Below are positions 10,163 through 19,027 of a stretch of DNA of 64,000 nucleotides, in pieces. Within the stretch, counting starts at the first letter, position 1, and each line of letters starts with the position of its first letter. A program made the position numbers and the translations under genes. Under the pieces are notes generated by a model. It searched no databases. It had not been told where the DNA came from and saw only the letters and a program-made list of their open reading frames with translations. This DNA comes from Shewanella sp. HN-41 (lineage in GTDB: Bacteria > Pseudomonadota > Gammaproteobacteria > Enterobacterales > Shewanellaceae). The stretch covers positions 16,300-80,299 of the forward strand of contig NZ_AFOZ01000018.1 in the NCBI RefSeq assembly GCF_000217915.1, in the 5' to 3' direction.

Positions 10163-11320
10163 ATGACGAACAACCCAAGCAAACGTTTGACACTGACACC
10201 ATTGGAAGTGCAAGAGCAAAATGCCCTCACGCAGCTTGCTTTAAAGGTAAGCCATGCTTTTGTCACTGGCGCGGGGGGATTTTTAGGTAAGGCCATATGT
10301 TTAAGATTGTTAGCCGCAGGGATTAAGGTGACAGGTTTTGCCCGTGGAGATTATCCCGAACTGGCATCCCTCGGCGTTGTTATGGTGCAGGGGGATCTCG
10401 TCAATAAGGAGCAAGTCCAACAGGCGATGCAGGGCTGCGATATCGTGTTCCATGTGGCGTCAAAAGCCGGGGTATGGGGGGATAGGGACAGTTATTTTTG
10501 CCCGAATGTGAAGGGAACGGCTAATGTGATTGCTGCGTGCAAGGCATTAAAAATAAATAAATTAGTCTATACCAGTACGCCGAGTGTGACCTTTGCTGGG
10601 CAGGATGAGTCAGGTATTGATGAGTCCACGCCCCATGCGGCTCAATTTCTCAATTATTACGCCCATTCCAAGGCCATCGCCGAGAAGATGGTGCTCGATG
10701 CGAATCAAGCGGGTGACGTGCCGCTTGAAAATACCGATGCAACCCAATTATCTCCCCAATTCGCTATCCCAGTAACGAGTCCGCTAACTGCGCCCTATGT
10801 ATTAAAAACCGTTGCACTGCGGCCACATTTAATCTGGGGCCCTAATGATCCCCATCTTGTGCCTCGAGTACTCGCGCGCGGCCGTTTAGGCAAATTAAAA
10901 TTGGTTGGCCGTGAAGATAAATTGGTCGATACCATCTATATAGATAACGCCGCCTATGCCCATGTGCTCGCGGCGCTCGAACTCTGTGAGCCCCAGCCTA
11001 AGTGTCAGGGAAAAGCCTATTTTCTCAGTAATGACGAGCCTGTCACTATGGCTAAAATGCTTAACTTGATTTTGGCCTGTGATGGCTTGCCGCCAGTGAC
11101 CAAGCGGGTTTCTCGAACTGTGGCCTATATCGCGGGGGCGGTCCTCGAGGGGATGTATCTTCTCTTAAAAAAACAACAGGAACCGTTAATGACCCGCTTT
11201 GTGGCTCGTCAGCTATCCTGCAGCCATTATTTTGATATTAGCGCCGCTAAACGGGATTTAGGCTATCGTCCGCTGATCTCTATCGATGAAGGGATGAAAC
11301 GTCTTAAAGCATCGCGCTAA
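10163..11320 (+). CDS. oleD: OleD, NAD(P)H-dependent 2-alkyl-3-ketoacyl reductase
   Basis: This 385-residue extended short-chain dehydrogenase has the Rossmann motif TGAGGFLGKAICLRLL at about residues 35-50 and the catalytic YxxxK pair in NYYAHSKA near residue 160. It reduces the OleA product to the 2-alkyl-3-hydroxyacid. I set the start at the ATG at 10163 (MTNNPSKRL), preceded by GGTGGA. The longer frame from 10088 begins with TTG and adds 25 residues that look like untranslated leader. The 53-bp gap after oleC has no terminator, so all four genes are probably one operon. Confidence 0.93.
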   Translation: MTNNPSKRLTLTPLEVQEQNALTQLALKVSHAFVTGAGGFLGKAICLRLLAAGIKVTGFARGDYPELASLGVVMVQGDLVNKEQVQQAMQGCDIVFHVASKAGVWGDRDSYFCPNVKGTANVIAACKALKINKLVYTSTPSVTFAGQDESGIDESTPHAAQFLNYYAHSKAIAEKMVLDANQAGDVPLENTDATQLSPQFAIPVTSPLTAPYVLKTVALRPHLIWGPNDPHLVPRVLARGRLGKLKLVGREDKLVDTIYIDNAAYAHVLAALELCEPQPKCQGKAYFLSNDEPVTMAKMLNLILACDGLPPVTKRVSRTVAYIAGAVLEGMYLLLKKQQEPLMTRFVARQLSCSHYFDISAAKRDLGYRPLISIDEGMKRLKASR

Positions 11321-11345
11321 ATGGATTGTCGGCAAATTAGGTGGA

Positions 11346-11588
11346 ATGATGGGGTGTAATGATTGCAACACTTCGATTTTTAAACAAAAAATTGGCCGTT
11401 GCCAGTCTTGTATGTGGCAACTTACAGGCTTATCCGCTATCGGTTGGCCGCTGTGGTGGTTTCTCTATTGGGAAACTCCGCGGGAGGTCAACTCCATCGC
11501 ATTATTGTTTTTCTGCTCAGCCTTTACCGGCTTGTTGTTACTGCATCTTGTTGTGTTAGCTGTGCGTTGGATCCTCGGACGCAAATAA
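11346..11588 (+). CDS. Small membrane protein with N-terminal CXXC pairs (DUF3624-like)
   Basis: This 80-residue protein starts MMGCNDCNTSIFKQKIGRCQSCMWQLTGL, giving two CXXC pairs of the zinc-ribbon type. Two hydrophobic helices follow, at about residues 27-40 and 47-75, and the C-terminus is basic. The layout fits the DUF3624 family of small gammaproteobacterial proteins, but I rely on memory for that name. It follows oleD by 25 bp on the same strand and could be cotranscribed, though no link to olefin synthesis is known. Start codons at 11346 and 11349 are both possible. Confidence 0.6.
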   Translation: MMGCNDCNTSIFKQKIGRCQSCMWQLTGLSAIGWPLWWFLYWETPREVNSIALLFFCSAFTGLLLLHLVVLAVRWILGRK

Positions 11589-11811
11589 GTACCTTCCTCA
11601 ACATGTTGTCCGTTTGAGTGAGCCTGCTCATGTTTTTCCCTATCCTTGATGGTGGCGAGTGGTTGCCATTGATCACATTTCTGTTTGGTATTTTATGCGA
11701 TTTTAGTACGGTGAATTTTCCATACGGGAATACCTTGATTGTACTTGCCCCCTTATCGGGGTAGCTTAAAGGGAAAATGATCATTCACATGATTAACAAG
11801 GAATTTCGGTA

Positions 11812-12360
11812 GTGGACAATATCAAGGCAAAGAATTTGATGGCGTTAAACTTGTTAAGGCTAGGTCAGTTAAAGCCGTTTTCAGGAAAGCGCGTTTTCAA
11901 CACTGTACTCATTGCATTCTGTTTAGTGGTGGGCGCGGTAAGCGACCTCTCTGCGGCAGAGGATCTTCTCCCTAGAATCGATGGCTTAAAACCAGTTCAA
12001 CCGAATCAAGCTTTGCTTGGTAGCTGGCAGTTAGTATCGGGGCAGTACTTAGATGACAAGGCGCAGTGGGTGGATTATCAAACACTTAATCTAACTGCTA
12101 TCAAAGTGATCTCCGAAGGCCATTTCAGTTTTACCACCATGAAAGTGGTGGAGGGTAAACGTCAGTTTTGGGCTGCAGGTGCGGGAACTTATCAAGCGAC
12201 AGCCACCGAGTACCGTGAGCGACCTGAGCTAAATTCGTTTGGGGTAAGCGATAGGGCAGAATTTGTTTTTAGCTATCGAATAGAAGGCCATCAATGGCAT
12301 ACCCAAAGGTTTGAAGAAGGGGAGCTTAAAGAGACTGAAGTGTGGCAACGACTCGACTAA
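11812..12360 (+). CDS. Secreted lipocalin-like hypothetical protein
   Basis: This is a 182-residue protein with a GTG start at 11812. A basic N-terminal stretch is followed by a hydrophobic segment (about residues 30-48) ending in LSAAED, which looks like a signal peptide, so the mature protein is probably periplasmic. LLGSWQLVSGQY and the beta-rich remainder resemble lipocalin-like domains, which begin with a G-x-W-x-L motif. No ligand or enzyme function can be inferred. An internal ATG at 11839 would shorten the N-terminus by nine residues and still leave the signal. It is not clearly part of any operon. Confidence 0.6.
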   Translation: MDNIKAKNLMALNLLRLGQLKPFSGKRVFNTVLIAFCLVVGAVSDLSAAEDLLPRIDGLKPVQPNQALLGSWQLVSGQYLDDKAQWVDYQTLNLTAIKVISEGHFSFTTMKVVEGKRQFWAAGAGTYQATATEYRERPELNSFGVSDRAEFVFSYRIEGHQWHTQRFEEGELKETEVWQRLD

Positions 12361-12525
12361 ACAGTAGACTATTTGTGCTGAAGAGGAATGCCTGAGTGCG
12401 TGAATTTAAACAAATTAAGTCTGATATTCTGGATACTTTATATTGTTCACTGTTTAAGTAAGCAGTCAGTTCTCCCATTGTGACTAGGCCGAATATGTCA
12501 AAATTTTAGATTTTTAAGGAGAGGC

Positions 12526-13512
12526 ATGGTGCTTTTTACCACCTTATTTGCGGGCTACCCGATTTGGGTTTGGTTGATGTTCTTTGGCTTTGTATTAGCC
12601 CTGCTGGCCTTTGATTTAGGTGTGTTGCATAAGGACCAACATGAAATCACCGTCTCTGAAAGCTTAAAACTCTCTGCGTTTTATATTTGTATGGCGATGT
12701 TATTTGGTGTTTGGCTTTGGTGGTATAGGGGACCAACGGCAGGGATGGAATACCTGACGGGTTATCTGATTGAAAAGTCACTGTCTATGGATAACATATT
12801 TGTTATCGCGCTTATTTTCAGTAGTTTAGGTATTCCACGTCTATATCAACATCGCGTGCTGTTCTGGGGGATTATTGGCGTGATTATGTTACGCGCCATC
12901 ATGATCGGTCTCGGGGCCGTACTTGTGGCAAAGTATCAGGGTGTTTTGGTGTTGTTTGGCCTGTTCTTGATTTTCACCGGTGTGAAGATGTTGTTCTCGC
13001 AGGAGGAACATAGGGATATTCAAGACAATAAGCTGTACAAGTGGTTACGTACTAAAATGCGTTTTACGCCAACCCTGCATGGGGAAAAATTTGGGGTACG
13101 TGGCGAGGATCACCAGTTAAGTAAAGGCTGGTGGGCGACACCGTTATTTTTGGCGCTAATTCTGATTGAAACCGCGGATTTAGTCTTTGCGGTTGACAGT
13201 ATCCCTGCAATATTTGCCATCACTCAAGATCCTTTTATTATCTATACCTCTAATATCTTCGCTATTCTGGGACTGCGGGCGCTGTACTTTGCTTTAGCAG
13301 CCATGGTGCATCGTTTCGAGTACCTTAAGTATGCCCTGTCTGTGGTGTTGATTTTTATCGGTGCCAAGGTCGGCTTAGTGTATTTCTATCATATAGGATT
13401 AGTGGGCTTTACCATCCCAACGGCACTTTCTTTAGGAGTCACCTTTGGCCTGTTAGTCGCAGGAGTACTCTACTCACTTTGGAAAACCCGCGGACAAGCA
13501 GCCGAGAAGTAA
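12526..13512 (+). CDS. TerC/Alx family integral membrane protein
   Basis: This 328-residue protein has about nine hydrophobic segments. Conserved acidic membrane motifs of TerC/Alx are visible: LAFDLGVLHK near residue 25, LTGYLIEKSLSMDNIFVIAL near residue 80, and LILIETADLVFAVDSIPAIFAIT near residue 215. Characterised members of the family export or balance manganese (E. coli Alx) or go with tellurite resistance. Length and motif order match Alx rather than the shorter TerC. AAGGAGAG lies 5 bp before the ATG. I looked for the yybP-ykoY riboswitch often found with such genes and saw none in the 165-bp leader. Confidence 0.88.
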   Translation: MVLFTTLFAGYPIWVWLMFFGFVLALLAFDLGVLHKDQHEITVSESLKLSAFYICMAMLFGVWLWWYRGPTAGMEYLTGYLIEKSLSMDNIFVIALIFSSLGIPRLYQHRVLFWGIIGVIMLRAIMIGLGAVLVAKYQGVLVLFGLFLIFTGVKMLFSQEEHRDIQDNKLYKWLRTKMRFTPTLHGEKFGVRGEDHQLSKGWWATPLFLALILIETADLVFAVDSIPAIFAITQDPFIIYTSNIFAILGLRALYFALAAMVHRFEYLKYALSVVLIFIGAKVGLVYFYHIGLVGFTIPTALSLGVTFGLLVAGVLYSLWKTRGQAAEK

Positions 13513-13538
13513 AATTGCTTGTTTACCCCCTGGTGATA

Positions 13539-13570
13539 TTAAGCCGTTTAACCTGAGTTAAGCGGCTTAA
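13539..13570 (+). other. Hairpin downstream of the TerC/Alx gene
   Basis: TTAAGCCG-T-TTAA (13539-13551) pairs with TTAA-G-CGGCTTAA (13558-13570) with one mismatch around a six-base loop. No T-tract follows, so terminator activity is uncertain. Confidence 0.45.
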
Positions 13571-13647
13571 CTATTACGCCTAAATAATACGCCTAAATAA
13601 AAATCATGTTTAAATAAAAAGTTAAAAATTAGACTATGCTTAAATAC

Positions 13648-13682
13648 GTTTGATATAAATACTACCGCCATTTATATCAAAC
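13648..13682. promoter_or_regulatory. Perfect 13-bp inverted repeat, candidate operator
   Basis: GTTTGATATAAAT (13648-13660) is repeated as its exact reverse complement ATTTATATCAAAC (13670-13682), with a nine-base spacer. It ends 41 bp before the ATG of the 512-residue secreted protein. This is the position expected for an operator or for a structured 5' leader. The cognate regulator is unknown. Confidence 0.55.
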
Positions 13683-13723
13683 TCAGGGGATTTTTGAGAT
13701 TAACCTTCATCAAGGACGATACT

Positions 13724-15262
13724 ATGAAACTCAACATTGCCGTCATACTCATATTCTCAGCTTGTACATTGACCGCTGTCGGTGCAGAAGCCGCAGACAG
13801 CCAATCTAATATGGCTAACTCTAATCCAACTTCCACTTGTACAGGTGCCTACCCGAGTTACTTCCAAGATCCCGCCTTTACTAAAACGGGGATGTGGGAC
13901 AACCAAGTGATCATTAATCAGGCTTACCCTGGATGGAAAGGTCCCATTTTTCGTCTAAGCGATGCGTACACTAGCGCTAAACCCGATGATGAAACCCCTT
14001 GGCTTAAATTTAATCCCTTCGATAAAAGCCTGAGTGAAAAAGATAAAAATACCCAAGCATGGAACTACCTTTGGGCGGTCATGAAATATATCCAAGCAGG
14101 GAATGTTGATAGTGGGGATGTGAATAGAGACTGGGATCTGTGCAATAACAAAGTTCGTTCTTGGTATCACATTCCCTACCAAACCTACGATCCCATGAGC
14201 GGTCGGGAGTTTGTGCATGGATTGACCCGTGAAGCCCCCGTCACAATGGCGATTAAAGGCCAGGGGGACATTAAAACCACTATGTGGGCGGTGGGGTTTT
14301 ATAATCCTCAGGCGGCAAATAGCATTGGCAAGGTATGGACGGGAGCTCCATCGCCGGTGATGCCACAAACCAATTTTGTATTTAATGAGGGTAGCGTCAT
14401 TGGCAAGTTGCTATTCACCACGGCGACTCCCAGTAATTATCCCTTCTTAGAAAATGTGCCCGTATGGCAAGCCAATATCAGCGCCAGTGATTTTTGTGAA
14501 TGTAAGAATGCCGATGGCAGCGCTTGCAGCTTCCAACAGGAAACAGAGCAATGCCCACGCACAGTTGCCGATGTTTACCTATTGCAGTTTGACATAGCGG
14601 TGCGTGACAGCCGCTCTCCCGTAGGCTGGGCCTATGGCACCTTTGTGGCCGATGGTCAGTTTAAGGCTCAGGAGAAAAATCCTTGGGATCGTATTTCACC
14701 ACTTGGGCTGATGTGGGGTAATGATACACCGCCTGCGACCGTGGGCGCGGCAGCATTTCCGCAAAATCCGGTGACAGAACTTAAGGATAGCGCGGTATTT
14801 CAAGAGGTTGTTGGACGTTTAAATGAAAAAACCAATGCGGGGCATTTAGGCTGCAATGGACGTTTAAACGGCCCTGCGGACAATGCCTTAAGCAGCTGTT
14901 TATCCTGCCATCAAACTGCGTCAGTGCCCGATAGCACTAACAATACCCCGGCGATTATGTACCAGTTTGCTTCGTATCAGGAGCAGGGCAGTGGGCAATG
15001 CTTAACTTCACCTAGCAAACTCGATCTCGCGATTGACCAAGTGTACTTTAAGTCCTTCCAGTGTTCTGAATCCTTCAGCGGCCCTAAAAATATTGTGCCG
15101 ATACCTCAATATGCTCAAGGGCAGACACAGTGGATCTCTACGGATTTCTCCTTGCAACTCAGCATCAGTCTTACTCAATGGCAAGAGTGGCAACAGGATC
15201 AGGAAAATCTGAAGAAAAATATTAAGGTTCGCGTATTCGATGGCACGCTACCATCCCGTTAA
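13724..15262 (+). CDS. Unrecognised secreted protein with a single CXXCH motif
   Basis: This is a 512-residue protein whose first 22 residues (MKLNIAVILIFSACTLTAVGAEA) look like a signal peptide. I chose the ATG at 13724, which follows AAGGACG, over the in-frame start at 13694. Cysteines cluster at CECKNADGSACSFQQETEQC (about residues 258-278) and near residue 400, where SSCLSCHQTAS gives one CXXCH. That motif could bind one c-type heme in this cytochrome-rich genus, but one motif alone is weak evidence. I do not recognise the family. The gene stands alone, with an inverted repeat just upstream and a strong terminator downstream. Confidence 0.7.
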   Translation: MKLNIAVILIFSACTLTAVGAEAADSQSNMANSNPTSTCTGAYPSYFQDPAFTKTGMWDNQVIINQAYPGWKGPIFRLSDAYTSAKPDDETPWLKFNPFDKSLSEKDKNTQAWNYLWAVMKYIQAGNVDSGDVNRDWDLCNNKVRSWYHIPYQTYDPMSGREFVHGLTREAPVTMAIKGQGDIKTTMWAVGFYNPQAANSIGKVWTGAPSPVMPQTNFVFNEGSVIGKLLFTTATPSNYPFLENVPVWQANISASDFCECKNADGSACSFQQETEQCPRTVADVYLLQFDIAVRDSRSPVGWAYGTFVADGQFKAQEKNPWDRISPLGLMWGNDTPPATVGAAAFPQNPVTELKDSAVFQEVVGRLNEKTNAGHLGCNGRLNGPADNALSSCLSCHQTASVPDSTNNTPAIMYQFASYQEQGSGQCLTSPSKLDLAIDQVYFKSFQCSESFSGPKNIVPIPQYAQGQTQWISTDFSLQLSISLTQWQEWQQDQENLKKNIKVRVFDGTLPSR

Positions 15263-15290
15263 TGTTGAAGTTTGTGTCAGGTTAACACCT

Positions 15291-15330
15291 ACGCACTATC
15301 CGGCATGAATGGCTAGATAGTGCGTTTTTT
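15291..15330 (+). terminator. Rho-independent terminator
   Basis: ACGCACTATC (15291-15300) pairs perfectly with GATAGTGCGT (15316-15325), and T residues follow to 15330. It ends the transcript of the single-CXXCH secreted protein. Confidence 0.85.
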
Positions 15331-15453
15331 ATGCTCATCCTTAGTTGATGCCGAAATTAAGCCTCAGCTGATTTTGAAATTAATGCAAATTAGCTTGTTC
15401 TTCGCCGCTGTTTTTCCTAAGGTAATTGCAAATGATTTTCAATGAGGCGTGTT

Positions 15454-17175
15454 ATGAATACTCCACTGCAATTACAGGTTAAACATTGGCTTGAAAATGA
15501 TCCTGACCCCCGCACTCAAACCCAATTACAAACCCTAATTGATAACGGCAATGAAGCCGAACTCGCGGCGCGCTTTGCCGGTCGCTTGGAGTTTGGCACC
15601 GCGGGGTTACGCGGTGTTGTCGGCGCGGGGCCTATGGGGATGAACCGTCTGGTGATCCGTCAAACCTCGGCTGGCCTTGGTGCTTATCTGCTTGATCAGA
15701 TTAAAGATGCCGCCGAGCGTGGCGTGGTGATAGGTTATGATGGCCGCCACGATTCACGTACCTTTGCCCATGATACGGCCAGCGTGTTGACCGCCATGGG
15801 ATTCAAGGTGCGACTCACTAGCAAAGTGGCACCGACTCCCTTGGTCGCCTTTGGGGTGAAGCATTTTAACGCGGCGGCGGGCATTGTCGTGACCGCCAGC
15901 CATAATCCACCACAATACAATGGTTATAAGGTGTATTGGGAGAATGGCGCCCAGATCATTCCACCACACGATTCGGGTATCGCCGCGCAAATTGAACTGG
16001 CGGCCACCAAGGCCATCCCATTTTTAGCGCAAGATGAGGCGGTTGCACAGGGTAAGTTGATTTGGCTTAATGAGGGTTACTACGAAACCTATCGGAACGG
16101 CGTAAAGCAATCCTCTGTACTACAAAATCATACCGCCCCTGAAAAAGTCACTTTAGCCTATACTGCGATGCACGGTGTGGGGGCTGAAATGGCTGAAACT
16201 GTGCTGAAAGATGCAGGGTTTACCCAAGTGTATTCCGTGGCGGCGCAGCGCGAGCCCGATGGGGATTTCCCGACGGTGAACTTCCCCAATCCGGAAGAAA
16301 AGGGCGCGATGGATTTAGTCATCGCCGAGGCGAAAAAATACGGCACTATGCTCGCCTGTGCCAACGATCCCGATGCCGACCGTTTTGCGGTGGCGGTGCG
16401 TAAGGGAGAGGGGGAATATCAAATGTTGACGGGGGATCAAGTGGGCATCCTCCTTGGTCATTATCTGTTAAGCCATGCCCCTGAGCATCGAGGTTTAACT
16501 GGGACGACTATAGTCTCATCGAGCCTGTTATCTAAGATTGCTAAGAGCTTTAGTCGCCAAAGTTATACCACGCTCACTGGCTTTAAATGGCTGATGAATG
16601 TGGGAATTGTTAAGAGCCAGCCCGATAATCCATTCCTATTTGCCTACGAAGAAGCCCTAGGCTACACCGTCGGTAGCATGGTGTGGGATAAAGACGGCCT
16701 GTCGGCGCTGGTGGCCTTTGCCCAATTAACCGCCGAGCTTGTCGTCAATGGACAAACCATTTGGGACAGACTCGAGCAAATTTACCGTGAGCATGGCTTC
16801 CATCTCAACGCGCAGGTGAGTATTGCGCTAAAACCTGACACGCCCAAGATTGGCGCCTATTTGCGCGAGCACCCACCGCTGAAGATTGGTGAGCTAGACG
16901 TACTCTCAACCGATGATTTAAAGGCGCTTGAGCGCCGTTTTGCCGATGGACGCGTCGAGAAAATTGATTTGCCATCGAGTGATGTTTTGACCTATTGCCT
17001 AGCGGGTGGCGCTCGGGTGATCGTCAGACCTTCGGGTACAGAGCCCAAAATCAAATGTTATTACGAAGTGGTCGAGCCTATGATGGCGGATGACACCCTC
17101 GCTAGCGCCCAAAGCCGAGCAACTCAGGCAATGGAGGTATTTATCGCGGCCCACCAAGCCAGTTTGCCAAAATAA
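15454..17175 (+). CDS. Phosphohexomutase (phosphoglucomutase/phosphomannomutase family)
   Basis: This is a 573-residue alpha-D-phosphohexomutase. FGTAGLRGVVGAGPMGMNR is in domain 1. The phosphoserine loop is VTASHNPPQYNGYK at about residues 145-158, the Mg-binding loop is DPDADRFA near residue 306, EEALGYTVG near residue 405 is the sugar-ring loop, and RPSGTEPKIKCYYE is the C-terminal phosphate-binding loop. The length and EEALGY pattern resemble the PgcA/PGM2-like group that interconverts glucose-1-P and glucose-6-P, but mannose or pentose phosphates cannot be excluded. GAGGCG lies just before the ATG at 15454, which I prefer to the ATG at 15442. Confidence 0.92.
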   Translation: MNTPLQLQVKHWLENDPDPRTQTQLQTLIDNGNEAELAARFAGRLEFGTAGLRGVVGAGPMGMNRLVIRQTSAGLGAYLLDQIKDAAERGVVIGYDGRHDSRTFAHDTASVLTAMGFKVRLTSKVAPTPLVAFGVKHFNAAAGIVVTASHNPPQYNGYKVYWENGAQIIPPHDSGIAAQIELAATKAIPFLAQDEAVAQGKLIWLNEGYYETYRNGVKQSSVLQNHTAPEKVTLAYTAMHGVGAEMAETVLKDAGFTQVYSVAAQREPDGDFPTVNFPNPEEKGAMDLVIAEAKKYGTMLACANDPDADRFAVAVRKGEGEYQMLTGDQVGILLGHYLLSHAPEHRGLTGTTIVSSSLLSKIAKSFSRQSYTTLTGFKWLMNVGIVKSQPDNPFLFAYEEALGYTVGSMVWDKDGLSALVAFAQLTAELVVNGQTIWDRLEQIYREHGFHLNAQVSIALKPDTPKIGAYLREHPPLKIGELDVLSTDDLKALERRFADGRVEKIDLPSSDVLTYCLAGGARVIVRPSGTEPKIKCYYEVVEPMMADDTLASAQSRATQAMEVFIAAHQASLPK

Positions 17176-17212
17176 CGCCCTAGGCCAAAAACTCAACATT
17201 CACTTTTATTAA

Positions 17213-17249
17213 AAGGCTACTGACATCATGTTGTCAGTAGCCTTGTTTT
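17213..17249 (+). terminator. Rho-independent terminator after the phosphohexomutase
   Basis: AAGGCTACTGACA (17213-17225) pairs with TGTCAGTAGCCTT (17232-17244), a 13-bp perfect stem, followed by GTTTTA. Confidence 0.85.
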
Positions 17250-17328
17250 ATTCTTGTTGTTGCCCGCTGGTGGTCCAGATTAATAACCTTATGGATCATT
17301 GGTATTTTTCAACAAGGAGAAAGTGAAA

Positions 17329-17712
17329 ATGTTATCTATTGCACCGTTAGTTTGGGGTGAAATTCCTGTCAGTGATATGAATCGTGCCGTTGCTTTTTAT
17401 CAGCAGCATTTTGGCGTTGAGTTTAAGCGTGACGATATGGAAGACATGGAATACGCCACCATAGTGACCGAAGACGTTAGCGCCGCTAGTATTGGGCTAG
17501 TCAAATGCAGCATGAGCCAACCGTCGATGCAGGGCAGCACTGTGTATTTGCATTTCAGCACCCAATTGCAGCCCTTAGTGGATAAACTCACCGCGGCTAA
17601 TGTCAATATTCTGCTGCCAGTAACCCCGATCAAAGAAGGGGAATGTGGTTATATTGCCCTCTTTGTCGACAGTGAAGGCAATAAAGTGGGTCTGTGGTCT
17701 AAGGATAAGTAG
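17329..17712 (+). CDS. VOC (glyoxalase-like) family protein
   Basis: This 127-residue protein has VWGEIPVSDMNRAVAFYQQHFGVEF at its N-terminus and GYIALFVDSEGNKVGLWS at its C-terminus, the two ends of a vicinal-oxygen-chelate fold. The canonical first His is replaced (VWGEI where VDHI is usual), as in many non-glyoxalase members, so metal-dependent lyase activity is doubtful. AAGGAGA precedes the ATG at 17329, which is why I prefer it to the earlier in-frame start at 17299. Substrate is unknown. It precedes the GyrI-like gene on the same strand but a hairpin separates them. Confidence 0.82.
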   Translation: MLSIAPLVWGEIPVSDMNRAVAFYQQHFGVEFKRDDMEDMEYATIVTEDVSAASIGLVKCSMSQPSMQGSTVYLHFSTQLQPLVDKLTAANVNILLPVTPIKEGECGYIALFVDSEGNKVGLWSKDK

Positions 17713-17729
17713 GCGATTTTTTAACCTAC

Positions 17730-17758
17730 CAGAGTCGTGCACTCAGGGCACGACTCTG
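17730..17758 (+). terminator. Hairpin, weak terminator
   Basis: CAGAGTCGTGC (17730-17740) pairs perfectly with GCACGACTCTG (17748-17758). Only ATTAACTT follows, so it has a strong stem but a poor U-tract. Confidence 0.5.
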
Positions 17759-17793
17759 ATTAACTTATTGGTTTGGCTATATATGGAAAAACA

Positions 17794-18246
17794 ATGATGG
17801 ACCTGGTTTATATTGATGCTCGACCGCTACTAGGGCTTAGCAGCCGCACGAACAATCGGGCCGAGATGTCCGTCGATAGCGCTAAAATTGGCGGCCTGTG
17901 GCAAGATTTTTTTGAATCATCCCAGCTCACGGCTATGCTCAATTCGCCCATGTACGGCGTGTATTATGACTATGAGTCAGACATGAATGGCGAGTTTGCT
18001 GTGCTGGTGGGCAAGGCAATTGATGCCCCTGTCGAAGCAAACCACTTCACGTCGCTGGAGCTTGAAGCTGGTAAGTACCTTAAATTTACGGCCCAGGGGG
18101 AAATGCCCCAGTGTGTTATCGATCTTTGGGGACAAGTGTGGGGCTATTTTGGTACTAACGATTGTCCACATCAGCGGCGCTATCAAACTGATTTTGAAGT
18201 TTACCTTAGCACCACTGAGGTTGAGATTTATATCGGGATTTTATGA
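17794..18246 (+). CDS. GyrI-like (AraC effector-binding domain) protein
   Basis: This 150-residue protein fits the GyrI-like small-molecule-binding fold: an N-terminal MDLVYIDARPLLGLSSRT strand, a central YGVYYDYESDMNGEFAVLVGKAID segment, then LEAGKYLKFTAQGEMPQCVIDLWGQVW and YQTDFEVY near the end. Stand-alone members bind hydrophobic ligands or inhibit gyrase; none of these roles can be assigned here. The ATG at 17794 is taken as the start, since the frame upstream only opens with TTG at 17773. A YafY-type regulator follows 110 bp downstream on the same strand, which suggests a small sensor/regulator pair, though this is inference. Confidence 0.7.
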   Translation: MMDLVYIDARPLLGLSSRTNNRAEMSVDSAKIGGLWQDFFESSQLTAMLNSPMYGVYYDYESDMNGEFAVLVGKAIDAPVEANHFTSLELEAGKYLKFTAQGEMPQCVIDLWGQVWGYFGTNDCPHQRRYQTDFEVYLSTTEVEIYIGIL

Positions 18247-18355
18247 TTTAAATCGTAAACTATCACTCAAGCGAGTATAAGGATATGCCAGTGATTTATG
18301 TAAACTAACACTGCTTAATCAACTTATTGACAAATAAAGGATTAAATCAGAGTCC

Positions 18356-19027
18356 ATGCGCCGCGCCGATCGCCTATTTCAAATAGTGCAAATTCTTAAA
18401 CATAAACGCCTGACTACAGCCTTGGAGCTAGCCGAACGGTTAGAGGTTTCCACGCGCACGATTTACCGTGATGTGCAGGATTTGTGTTTAAGCGGCATTC
18501 CCATCGAAGGGGAGGCGGGGGTAGGCTATTTATTGCGCCATGAAGTCAATGTGCCGCCGTTAATGTTCAACGAAGCCGAACTCGAAGCGATTCAAGTGGG
18601 CATGCGTATGGTGCAAACCTGGGGGGGAAAAGAACTCGGTAGCGCGGCGCGCCAAGCGATGATCAAAGTCGAAGCCGTGCTGCCTAAGCGATTACAAGCC
18701 TATCAATCCTTGATGTTTTCGCCCGATTTTTATTTAGATTCCAATGAGTTTCAATTCCTTGATCCTTTGCGTAATGCCGCACAGCGCCGCGAATATGTCA
18801 AACTCTTCTATCAAGACGTCAAACTCGATGTCACCGAGCGGGAAGTTAGACCGCTTGCCATCTATTTTTGGCGTGGCACTTGGACCTTGCTGACTTGGTG
18901 TGAGCTACGTTCGGCTTTTCGTAATTTCAGGGTCGATCGCATCACTGGTCTTGTGCGGTTGAACCGTTATTTTCCGATAACTTCAGGGCAAGAATTAGAT
19001 GATTTTATTGTAATGACTAAATATTGA
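18356..19027 (+). CDS. YafY-type HTH transcriptional regulator with WYL domain
   Basis: This 223-residue regulator begins MRRADRLFQIVQILKHKRLTTALELAERLEVSTRTIYRDVQDL, a winged helix-turn-helix of the HTH_11/DeoR-like type. A WYL-type ligand-binding region follows, REYVKLFYQDVKLDVTEREVRPLAIYFWRGTWTLLTWCELRSAFRNFRVDRI (quoted in parts: REYVKLFY, then RPLAIYFWRGTW, then FRNFRVDRI). Its size fits YafY-family proteins. WYL regulators sense small ligands or nucleic acid; the target genes are unknown. Its neighbour upstream is the GyrI-like gene. A 490-bp AT-rich gap separates it from the TonB-dependent receptor downstream. Confidence 0.85.
   Translation: MRRADRLFQIVQILKHKRLTTALELAERLEVSTRTIYRDVQDLCLSGIPIEGEAGVGYLLRHEVNVPPLMFNEAELEAIQVGMRMVQTWGGKELGSAARQAMIKVEAVLPKRLQAYQSLMFSPDFYLDSNEFQFLDPLRNAAQRREYVKLFYQDVKLDVTEREVRPLAIYFWRGTWTLLTWCELRSAFRNFRVDRITGLVRLNRYFPITSGQELDDFIVMTKY

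Noticed and set aside
12361..12525. yybP-ykoY manganese riboswitch before the TerC/Alx gene
   Set aside because: The conserved loop motifs were not found in the 165-bp leader.
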